Translations under genes and position numbers: made by a program
Source of the DNA: Hericium rajendrae
Taxonomy: Eukaryota; Basidiomycota; Agaricomycetes; Russulales; Hericiaceae
Assembly: GCA_033439255.1 (NCBI GenBank)
Contig: CM065882.1
Span: 2,790,001 to 2,854,000 of the forward strand
DNA: 64,000 bases
Direction: 5' to 3'
The notes under the pieces: model-generated
The model's database searches: none
Told to the model about the DNA's origin: nothing
Seen by the model: the letters and a program-made list of their open reading frames with translations, nothing else
Shown: piece by piece, positions 1 through 9,389 of the stretch
Numbering within the stretch: the first letter of the stretch is position 1
How the letters are laid out: the number at the start of each line of letters is the position of its first letter

Positions 1-467
1 TGTGGGATTGGAATCGTCAAAGACTACTATCAGCATCAGAAGTTCAACGTCATGGAGATTGCAAACGTCCGGAATGAAGAGACGAATCTGGAGGGCGAAG
101 GACGCGTTGCTGATAAAAGTAAACGCTAGCTGACAGCGAAGGATCCGTCGCCGTCTGAACAGCTTCCTGAGAAGTAAAAATAATAGCTCCTGTATTTGTG
201 TGTAGACATGTTGCTAGAGTAGTGTACAATTCTAAAGCACTCACACCCTTGCCAATCCTCGCCCGAGATCACCGTTCCTTCTTAGTTGCCGAATATGGCT
301 AACCCAGCTGCTCAACCGCGACTTGCTTTGGCGCTGCGTGCACAGGCTTCATAGATTCATTCTGTTCTCATTCCTGTTCTCCGTTCGCATCTTTTGCAAG
401 AGTGATCCATTCTAGTCCCATCTGCCATCGATCGTACGTTCACACCCATTCTCTTGACACCATCACC
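1..467. other. Left edge and upstream region of the capping-protein gene
   Basis: No gene could be supported here. A short open stretch on the minus strand (about 50-244) could be an internal exon of a neighbour that runs off the left edge, but it has no start, splice pair or family signature I recognise. The last 150 bases are the pyrimidine-rich leader of the gene starting at 468. Confidence 0.4.
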
Positions 468-1553
468 ATGGCCGATCTCGTCGACTCGATGCTCGACCTC
501 CTGCGGCGTCTGCCCCCGACGACCATCGAAGAGAACGTCTCCGCGCTCGTCCAGATCTGCCCGGACTATGCAGACGATCTTCTCGGCAGCGTCGATCAGC
601 CACTCAAGCTCAGGGTGGACGCGGCCACCGGGCGGGAGTACCTCGCATGCGATTACAACCGGGACGGCGAGAGCTACAGGTGCGTCTTCATCGCAGTGTG
701 ATGTGGATACAACCTCAGTACGGATCCGGGAATAGATCGCCGTGGTCGAACGAGTATGATCCTCCACTGGACGATGGCACGGTCCCCTCGCCCAAGCTCC
801 GGAAGCTCGAGGTGACGGCTAATGAGGCGTTTGATACGTACAGAGAAATGTGAGTAAACTTTAGGCAGTTGGTTCCTGCCAGATCAATTGATTTACACAT
901 GACAGGTACTACGAGGGTGGCGTGTCCTCAGTGTTCCTGTGGGACCTCGATGATGGTGGCTTCGCCGGTGTAGTGCTGCTCAAGAAGAGTACGTCTACAT
1001 CCACTCATCTACATATCTCTGATGGGTACAACTTTATCCGCAAATAGCCTTGAATCCGCAATTACCAGACGAGCCTGCGGGCAGCTGGGATTCCATCCAT
1101 GTCTTTGAGACTGCAGAACGAGGCCGGCAGGCGCACTACAAACTGACTTCGACGATCATGCTGCACCTCGTCACGCGCGGCGGGATTCTGGAGAAGAGCA
1201 CAGAACAGAACGGTGATGGGTGGAAACGCGATAGCGAGGTCAATTTGAGCGGCAGCATGACGAGACAGGTGCGCACGAGCGAATGCGCGGCCGCATATTA
1301 GATCTGACCTCGCTCCCATTTGATTATCCTGCAGACGGAACAAGATCACCCCCTGCAAGATGCCAGCTCGCACATCACGAACATGGGCCGCATGATTGAG
1401 GAGATGGAGATCAAGATGCGCAATCTCCTGCAGGAAGTGTACTTTGGCAAGACCCGGGATGTCGTCTTTGATTTGAGGAGTGTCGATAACCTCGAGAAGG
1501 CCCGCAGGCAGAGGGAATTGCAGAAGGAGCTCGCGGGATTTATTAAGCGGTGA
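468..1553 (+). CDS. CAP2: F-actin capping protein subunit beta
   Basis: Beta subunit of the CapZ heterodimer, which binds barbed ends of actin filaments and blocks subunit exchange at cortical actin patches. Five exons were joined: 468-679, 736-849, 906-988, 1048-1268 and 1335-1553, giving 282 residues, the usual length. Family hallmarks seen in order are [17 protein letters not shown] at the N terminus, [20 protein letters not shown], the block [24 protein letters not shown], and a C-terminal actin-binding tail with [15 protein letters not shown] followed by a basic helix. All four introns are GT-AG and 56-66 nt. The start at 468 is the first ATG giving the conserved N terminus. The frame is clean across all exons. 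The alpha subunit is not in this window. Confidence 0.95.
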
Positions 1554-1932
1554 TGATCGCAGTATGCAGAGCACATGTATCTGCAGGATACGAGAAGCCC
1601 GCCCACCAATGATCAACTCTGTATTTTACGTGGAGCTTGTGGTAAACAATGGGTAAACGTGCGGCTTCGAGGAACTCGCCACGTCGACATCCGCATCAAT
1701 GTCATCGAAATGGTGTCCGAGGGTGTTCTGACCGAGACAGGATCGGAGCATATAAAGTCTGATTCTCAATCGGATGATAAACTTTGGCAGAACTTACGAT
1801 GTACGTAGTGACGACAATCCTGTGAGGTCCTTAGCAGTTGTGATGGCGGCGGTACATCAGAATTGGTATGATGGGTTCAGAATGAGCTTACGAATAGCAG
1901 ATACATAGCGGCATCAACAGTTGAATCATGGA
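1554..1932. other. Convergent 3' intergenic spacer
   Basis: Spacer between the 3' ends of the capping-protein gene and the cyclophilin gene. It should hold both 3' UTRs. I see no further coding sequence. Confidence 0.6.
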
Positions 1933-2755
1933 TCATGAGCGGAGTTGGGCGTCTGCGATGGGGTTTGCGTGGATGGTGACCTGTCCAGGCAGTTCCGGAG
2001 ATCAAGACATGTACATGATGGGACTGACAGACAGGGGTACTTACATGTGTGAGCCTGATTTCGCTCAGCGGCCTGTTCTTTCCGTTGACCGGAACGCGCT
2101 CCATGGCGTCCAGTGTCGAATCAGCGCCGTCGATCACTTTGCCGAAAATCGTGTATTTGCCGTCGAGGTGTGCTTGTTTCGAATATGTAATGAAGAACTG
2201 TGATTTGTTCGTGTCCGGACCAGAGTTTGCCATGGCGATGATGCCCCGGTTGTTGAACTAAAAACGTGGGCGCGGGCGATATGAGCGCGCTCGAATGCTT
2301 CTGCCATCGGGGAGTACGGGAGGAGCGAGGGCTGTACCTTTAAAGTGGAACGTATCTCATCTGGAAATGGTTTGCCCCATATGGACTGACCGCCTTTGCC
2401 TGTTCCTGTTGGGTCTCCTGTTTGGATCATGAAGCCTTTGATATTTCTGTGGAAAAGACAACCATCGTAGTAGTTGGAGGCGCAGAGGGCGAGGAAATTC
2501 TGCACAGGGAGGTAAACGGTGACCGGTGAGTAATTGGTCAGTTCGGCTCCTGAAAGCAGAGCAGTATTACCTCCGCTGTCTTCGGCACAGCCTCGCAGAA
2601 TAATTCAATCTGCAGATGTGAGCGGGTAGATAGCTGTGCAACATGCGAATATGGAAGTTCGTACCTTGAGGTCGCCGTGGGTGGTGTGCAAAGTAACGGA
2701 CTATTGGGAGGTCAGATTCGGACAGGTAATCAGAAAAGAGATAAGAACAAACCAT
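1933..2755 (-). CDS. PPIL3-type cyclophilin (peptidyl-prolyl isomerase)
   Basis: Small single-domain cyclophilin of the PPIL3/Cyp10 group, which is associated with the spliceosome. Exons on the minus strand are 2753-2755, 2665-2700, 2571-2609, 2338-2499, 2045-2257 and 1933-1980, giving 166 residues, the normal size. The protein starts [19 protein letters not shown]. It has the catalytic block [19 protein letters not shown] (Arg, Phe, Met and Gln of the active site), then [19 protein letters not shown] and [16 protein letters not shown] His stands where cyclophilin A has the cyclosporin-binding Trp, as is common in this subgroup. The first exon seems to be the ATG alone, followed at once by a GT-AG intron. 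The gene is divergent from the G-alpha gene across a 188 bp promoter. Confidence 0.9.
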
Positions 2756-2943
2756 TGGATGGAAAGAAGATGATGGCGGTCGTAGTCCGAAGGATATTGA
2801 GAACAAGTTGCCAAACTCACGCTGCGACCGGGAAGCGCCCGTGATGGATCACGTGATGATGAGATGCTTGATATATGCAGCAGCCATCCCAGTCCCCTGC
2901 CTCGTCTCCCCATCACCCATCCCCCCCGACTCCTCCGCCCATC
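2756..2943. promoter_or_regulatory. Divergent promoter, cyclophilin / G-alpha
   Basis: This short region serves two divergent genes. It holds the palindrome ATCACGTGAT at 2848-2857, an E-box of the Cbf1/Pho4 type. A TATA-like GATATATG lies at about 2869-2876, roughly 70 nt before the ATG at 2944. An in-frame ATG at 2875 overlaps the TATA-like motif, so 2944 is the better G-alpha start. Confidence 0.45.
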
Positions 2944-4996
2944 ATGTTGCGCGCACAGCGCCCACCTTCGGTTATGTCCCAAGAGGATCCCCTTTCTGCG
3001 GCATTGCGACCTCCGGAGGCAGAGACAGAAGCGGAAAGACGAGTGAGGCTCGACCAGGAAGCAGAGGCTAGAAGGATTTCCGACATCATTGACGAGGAAA
3101 TCAAGCAGGATAAGAAGAAGTTTGACAAGTACAAGCAGGATGTCAAAGTGCGTGCTGGCCATGCTGCAGCGACTTTTTTCGTTGACGAAATACGCATCTA
3201 GCTTCTGCTGCTGGGGCAAGCCGAGTCGGGCAAGTCAACCCTACAGAAGCAGTTCCAGCTCATGTACAGCCCCGATTCCATGGAAGACGAACGAGCTTCC
3301 TGGAGAATCGTGATCTACTTCAATGTCTGCCGTTCCATCAAGCACATCCTCGAAGTTCTGGACGTTTATGGTGACATGGTCGAAGATGACGAGACTGGTG
3401 GGGGATCCGATTCTTCCGGCTCCGGTGGAGGTCGTTCTCAGCGCAAAGCGTCAGGTTCAGGCAACCTGCTTGGCGGTTCATCAGGTTCTCCTCCCTCGGG
3501 ATCTGTCGCCGGCCCATCTGGTTCTGCTAGTGGATTCATTAACTCGCAATCCGAAGAATCTGTCAAGCTTATCGCTAAGCTGAGGCTCCGTTTGTCGCCT
3601 CTTGTTGTGGCCGAGGCGACTCTCGCTGACAGGCTCAGCGGAGGCGTCCGCGTGTCCGGGTCAGGGAAAGGCGGTGTTTACGTCCGCCGCGGATGGCAAT
3701 CGCGTTACTCGACTGGGGCCAAGTATGATTCGGCGCACGGTCGTAGCGGCAGAGGCAGACGGAGCCTGAGCACTACGGTTGTCCCAGAACCCCCTTCATT
3801 CCCTGCCAGAGAGGGTGCCAGAACCAGTCTTGGCGAACTCGATAGCCGCGATGCTGGGACGGACGAAATTGTAGATGAAGTTGCTCGGTTACTTCTGAGC
3901 TGCAAGGAGGACGTGAAGGCACTGTGGGAGAGCACTATTGTGCAGAAGATGATTCGAAAGCGGCGGCTACGGATGGACGAATGGGCTGAATAGTACGTCC
4001 CCTCCAAATGGCTAGATTTGGCCTGTAATGACCTGGATCCGTGCCAGCTGCCTGCGAAACGTTTCTCGCATTTCAGAGGCCGACTATCTGCCCACGACGG
4101 GTATGTCATTATCATGCTCCGTTGTCGTTCATTACCCCTAAATGTATCGCTCAGACGATATTTTGCATGCCCGCATTCAAACGATGGGTGTTGCGGAGCA
4201 CATATTTGACGTGCCTCTTCATGGGCGGTCCGTAACATGGCATCTGTATGACGTTGGTGGCGCAAGGGGACAGCGGCACACCTGGGTTCCGTACTTCGAC
4301 GATGCGAACGCCATCATCTTCGTCGCTCCGATCAGCGCCTTCGATCAGGTCAGTGCTCTAGTCAAACCCTAGATCATGTCGCTAAACTGCTAGCATTTAG
4401 TATCTCGAAGAGGATCCTCGCACGAACAGAATCGACGACTCCTTGCAGCTTTTCACTCAGATTTGCTCCAACCGCTTGTTGAAAAATGTGCATCTGGTGC
4501 TCTTCCTGAGTTAGTTGTCCCTCCACTTTGCTCTTCAAATGTACTCTAATGACGTTGTCGACAGATAAGACTGATGTCCTGAAGAACAAACTGGCGGCAG
4601 GAGTCCAAGTCAAGAAATAGTGGGTCAATTCTTGCGCTTCATGGGATAGTCTTATTCAAATGTCGTCATTGCAGCATCACTTCCTACGGCGATAGGCCGA
4701 ACGACTATGAATCAGTCGTCTCCTATTTCCGGGCTCACTTTTTGCAAGTACACCGAAGGAACAACGAGCAGAACCGGGTGCTTTATACGCATTTGACTAG
4801 TGTCGTGGTATGTATATCGCGCGCCATCTCCTTCGTATCTCACGTTCGTCTCCAGGATGTTAAAACTACTCGGAGCATCATCGCAAACGGTGCGTAGTAC
4901 TCAAGCCCCTGTCGCTTAAGTGATACTGATAACTGCTCATCTCCAGTACGGGACTCAATTTTCCGCGGCTACCTCAAGTCTGCAGCCCTGGTGTAA
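2944..4996 (+). CDS. Divergent heterotrimeric G-protein alpha subunit with long helical-domain insertion
   Basis: G-alpha-family GTPase of about 540 residues against the usual 350-360. Exons: 2944-3147, 3202-3992, 4048-4100, 4155-4348, 4401-4509, 4565-4619, 4675-4807, 4856-4889, 4947-4996. The P loop is GQAESGKST (canonical GAGESGKS). Switch I is DILHARIQTMG. Switch II is DVGGARGQR, where canonical proteins have DVGGQRSER, so the GTP-hydrolysing Gln is Ala. G4 is NKTD. The G5 position reads LTSVVD instead of TCATD. Some 150 or more residues rich in Gly and Ser (starting DDETGGGSDSSG) are inserted in the helical domain. There is no MGxxxS myristoylation start and the C terminus ends SAALV without the usual Cys. 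Expanded, divergent G-alpha sets are known in basidiomycetes. The frame is clean, so it is probably expressed; the signalling role is unknown. Confidence 0.9.
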
Positions 4997-5750
4997 TGAC
5001 TTGTTATCATGTGCATCACGATTATGCACGATTATCCCCTACGCAAGATGCTGGACCTTAGCGCAGCATTGCAGCAGTCCTATCCTATCCTGTATATTGG
5101 TAATTTCTCCCCTTCTACGATTGCTATGTCCACTTTTCCTTTCTCTCCAAGCGCACGCTCCTAGACTCTAATGCGCTATTGTTGTATGTCTTGTACCCCT
5201 TCATTTCTTCCATCGCTCCTGTGGCATTTGTAAATTTGCTGGTCGTAATCACCGTAATTATGTACCCTCTATCGTTTTTCATGAGTACATTCTCTGGTCT
5301 ATTTTCAGTAATCAACCTGGGACTCGTCTGAATCGTACAATGCAGATCTTCCTTGCTACCGCCTCCGGATCATATATAGGGCCACGAGGCACCTTTGAAC
5401 ACGTTTGAAATGGTTATGCCTGGGAGATTCCCGAAGTCGCTGCGTCGTGTGGGAGCGTCAGAACCAGGTTTAGGCAAAACGCATGCTTTCAGGATGCAGA
5501 ACACCAAAAGATGGAAACGTCAATCATGCATCTTGAGGGGCCCGTTGAGCATGAGTGACGTCGTGGAGATCCACTGTCCTCGTTCTAAATATTTCCGGCC
5601 GATCTACGTACACAGAGTTCCCGTCTGGGGGGTGTTCGCCCGGTGAATTTAACAGGCATGTACCTGAGCAGCACCACAAAGGCAATCATGCCGTGATGCA
5701 GGGCCCAGGACTTCTGCGTCTCGCATCAGAGTCGGGCTTCGACATGCATC
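4997..5750. other. Convergent intergenic region
   Basis: About 750 bases between the 3' ends of the G-alpha and ASA1 genes. Short open frames occur but none shows a domain, splice structure or codon pattern I can support. Confidence 0.55.
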
Positions 5751-7314
5751 CTATCCCTTCTTGCTGAAGTCCATCAGCTCCCAGATGGCCACGCGGCTAT
5801 CTTTTCCTCCGCTCACGAGCCACCTCGTGCGGGCCGCCTTCTCAGCCTCTGTCATCTCGTCGTCCGAATCGGAGTCGGCGGCCTCGTCCCCAATTGTCAG
5901 GGGCGTAGCTGGGGCGCGACGCGTGAACGCGAGTGACTGCACACCATCCTTGTGGTACACGAGGGTTCCGAGCGACTTCATGGTTCGCGAGGAGTACAGC
6001 CTGATCCTGGAGATACGTCAGCAGGCGATTAATGAAGCCTGGATGAGGAATATGGAAGCGTACTTTCCATCCCAGTCGCCAACTGCGCAGACTCTTCCAT
6101 CGTCGTGCAAGGCCACAGCACTATTACCCGGGTGCTTTGTCCGATGAATAGTGCATGACGTCTTTATCGAGTCTGGGTTGCTGTCCAAAGCCTGTGACAC
6201 GTTTTGGTATACCACCGCTATCAATCGAGGCTGCACGCACATGTATGTCATACCTCCCTACGAGATGGTCCGCGGATACCGACAGCGCGAGGCCGCCGTC
6301 GCGGGAAACGGCCGTGGCCATGACTGTATGACTCATTGGCTGAGAACCACACATGGACATGTGTCGTTGCGACCCACCTGACTCTACGTGCAGTTTCACC
6401 GACCAGCAGCACACCCACCCGAGCCCCTCAATGGATCGTTCCTTCTGAACATTGTGATATTGCCACATCTTGACGCTTCCATTCTCGTAAGAGGCCAGAA
6501 GGCGCAGACGCCGCTCGGCATGCTCCCCGGCGGCCCGTGCAGAAGCAGGGAGGAGATGCAGAGTCATGATGATCCCTGCGAGACCACTCAGTAGCGATCT
6601 TCCCACCTAGGGACCATGCTGCACACCTGTCGGGTTTTTCACACCTCTGCCGTCCGTTCCAGGCATGATGGGCACATCCAAGGCGCCCTTCCCGATGGCG
6701 GCGTGTAAACGTTCTTTCGAGGGAAGAACCCATATATCAGCCTGAGGAGACAAGTTAATGGGATTGCAGCTTGGTGGCCACGCGACATTTAGAATACATA
6801 CCAAGGATGACTCTACAAGGTTTGGCACGGCGATGAGCGCCGTTTGTTCTGTCGTGCGGTGTGAGCCTCTTAATTTCAGCAATGAGAACCGACAGTAGTT
6901 CAGCGCGTTGACATCCAATGAGTATGATAACACGGGAGTGGGAAGTCCAGGAAGCGCAGCAGAGCCGCCGACAGAGGAAGATGCCTGGGAAGGGATCTTC
7001 CAGACATGGAATTTTGTTGTCTCGCGCATGTCTAGATCAAGGAGAAACGCTGTGAGTCAATGAATATTTTTACGGAAAGTTTGGACAAACGTCAGAAGCT
7101 CGTTGTCCAGTTCCTCGATGCCCAGAAGTCCATCGGAATGCGCGTTCCACGAAGCTACCGCTCGCAGAGAACGCGTTGACGTGATGACGACGAGACCCGA
7201 GGAGTCTCCAGTATAAAGCCGCTCGTTGTCATCCGAGATCGAGAGGGCTGTAACAGCCGATGAATGTGACCGGATTAGATGGATTGGTGTGGGAGCTGCC
7301 GGGCTGACTTGCAT
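5751..7314 (-). CDS. ASA1: ASTRA-associated protein 1 (WD40 repeat)
   Basis: WD40-repeat subunit of the ASTRA complex, which works with Tel2-Tti1-Tti2 in assembly of PIK-related kinases and in chromatin functions. The N terminus MQVSPAAPTPIHLIRSH leads into the first WD unit (AVTALSISDDNERLYTGDSS). Later come KFHVWKIPSQ, ADIWVLPSKERLHAAIG, LASYENGSVKMWQ, AVALHDDGRVCAVGDWDGK and the final SGGKDSRVAIWEL. These blocks sit in successive minus-strand exons, at least six, with short introns that I did not map to the base. The ATG at 7312-7314 is the first in frame; the reading frame stays open a little further upstream but without an ATG. The protein is about 430 residues, as in other basidiomycete Asa1 proteins. 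Confidence 0.8.
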
Positions 7315-7836
7315 GGATTGAGCAATTGGACCGTTGTGCGATTGCAGAGTCAACCCATGGAGGCGCCGTGCAGGGAAGCGCCTCTACGCGTCAGCTGCAA
7401 ATTATATAGGTTCCTGAAGTTTGGCTCAACAAACTTCGTCGCTTGTGCGCACACATACGTCTGCATATGGTCGCCGCAACAGACACTTCAATGACAAGAA
7501 ATAATGTACGATTCCTATCAAACATCGATTATATGAAGCCTAATCAAAGGTGGAGGAACACAACAGCAGATCGGTGTGCATATCGACGGATAAGTACGTT
7601 AGGGAAAATATGGAGCGATCAGAACGACAATATCAAACAGATAAAGACATATAAAGACAGCACTGCAGATTGGAGAAGGGTGTGCACTGTGATATTTGTT
7701 TGAAACTATTAAGAAAACATCGAGTCAGTCCAGCCGCTGAAATGCGCTACAAAAAATGAACATACCATAATAATTTATGGGATTCAACGACCTGCGTCAT
7801 GAGAAGGAACGCTGGTGGATTGGGGCCGAACTTCGA
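7315..7836. other. Intergenic region, ASA1 promoter side
   Basis: About 520 bases upstream of ASA1 and downstream of the SH3 gene, AT-richer than the flanking exons. No gene is visible. It should hold the ASA1 promoter and the 3' UTR of the SH3 gene. Confidence 0.5.
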
Positions 7837-8780
7837 TTAGAAGTTTGACCAGGAAATAAGGTCATCTCTGGCATTGCTGCCCGGATTGTCCATTTGAACG
7901 GTGACCCCCAGACTGGAAACACGCATCGGGCGCTCCGCCCTAAGGCCCTTACAGGCTTGATAAAGCACCAAGCCGGTACTGCGCCCATCTCGACCTCGCC
8001 GGGGGTCAGCATACTGTCTCTGCCGACAATACACCAGCCGTCGTCGAAAGACTGTACAACGGTGATTCTCTCGCCGAGATTGATAACGAGCTCATCGGGC
8101 AGGACTGGATTGAAGAGCTGGCGGACTTTGCGTTTCTCGACGCCATGCTTGGAAGATGCATCGCTGAAGCCAGAAGCCATAGACGCTCTGGTGAAGATGG
8201 ATGAGAGGCGGCTGGAGTTACGGTTGGGAGAAAGTGGGGAGGTAAAGGAGATGGTAGAAATCGGACGGCCGCCTCCAATTGTAAGGTGAGGAAGCGTGTC
8301 GAGGCCTTGGGAAGCGTATGATGAGAAAGGTCGCGTAAGTGTCCCATGTTCGGCATGGTAACGTATGATCTCGTCTTTGTTTGTATCTGGACGAATGGTT
8401 TTGTTGGGCATAACAATAGTGGAACCCAGTTGAGCTCGAGAAAACTGGGACTCAGGAGGGATGCTGAACACAATGGAACGTGAGCTTTCGAGAGTGGGCA
8501 GTGTGGACCGGGGCGTTGCGAAAACTGACCTCGAGCATGTCCTTCTCGTCGTTGACCATCTTCACTATGCCCTTTACATTGAGGAAGGCAGCGCCTCTTG
8601 CGTCTTCCTCTTCCTCTGTAACCTATTCCTATACCACCGAATGCCAAGCCAGAGAGCAACCGCCAGCACGGAGGCAGCAGCAACACAAATGCCGGCGATT
8701 ATTGTACCTTTTGAGGAACTACCACTTTTATCTGCATCGTCGAGTGCATCGCGAATGAATAAAACTGCGTGAGGTGCCAT
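7837..8780 (-). CDS. Fus1-like single-pass membrane protein with SH3 domain
   Basis: Predicted plasma-membrane protein with a short outer N terminus, one membrane segment (IIAGICVAAASVLAVALWLG) with basic residues after it, a Ser-rich cytoplasmic linker and an SH3 domain (RQLFNPVLPDELVINLGE, DDGWCIVGRD, GAVPAWCFIKP). Yeast Fus1 has the same layout; many basidiomycetes carry such genes. The tail KGLRAERPMRVSSLGVTVQM down to the stop at 7837 matches the family, but lies one frame off from the SH3 exon at about 7951, with no room for an intron. A second slip lies after the membrane segment (about 8601-8617), before DARGAAFLNVKGIVK; there a 114 nt intron that keeps the frame is an alternative. 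Each slip looks like one missing base, so I suspect sequence errors rather than a dead gene. Confidence 0.7.
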
Positions 8781-9389
8781 GACGTTGAGAAGTTGAAAAC
8801 TACACGGAGCGATAAAGAGCGTGGTTTGAAGGAATGTGGGGGTTTTAGAGGTACAGGGATGATACCCTAGTCGTGAATGGCCAGGTCGGTTGAATTTCGG
8901 TCACCCTGCGTGCTGGTCCGGTCGGAAATGGGACCACGATGTACACCAACCTGGAGGATATAAGGAAAGGAGGAAGAGAAATAGAAGACACGAGATAGCA
9001 ACCGGGTCCAGTTCGAGCATAAGGAGCAACAGCACTTGCCATTTTGGGGTGACCTCACGTGGGCGCCAATGCAGGGATCGGTCGATTCTGAACCCGGCGT
9101 CGACGACGACAACCTGATCGCATCTGGAATGTGCCTATTGGAAATATAAGTACAATAGAATCGACTGACGCAATTTTTGAGAAGTAGTTGAATCAGCCGG
9201 CGCGAACACAAGGGAGTTGTTGCTGTCTGAAACATGTCGCGGCGCATGTTATCGGCAGACTCGGAAGGGTATATTCGCGGGATGCGGCTTGTGAAGGATA
9301 GAAATGACGTTTCCAGATGGCGGTAGATTAGCAACGGATAGTATAAAGGGTATAGCGTACAGAAGGATATTACCCAGGAGCCATGACAT
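8781..9389. other. Intergenic region between SH3 gene and sugar porter
   Basis: About 600 bases holding the SH3-gene promoter and the 3' UTR of the sugar porter. A 155-codon open frame on the minus strand (8867-9334) has no recognisable features and I regard it as chance. Confidence 0.5.

Noticed and set aside
2875-2943. Upstream in-frame ATG for the G-alpha gene
   Set aside because: It overlaps the TATA-like sequence, so transcripts should start downstream of it; the ATG at 2944 was preferred.
8867-9334. 155-codon open frame on the minus strand between the SH3 gene and the sugar porter
   Set aside because: No conserved sequence, and it overlaps regions expected to be promoter and 3' UTR.
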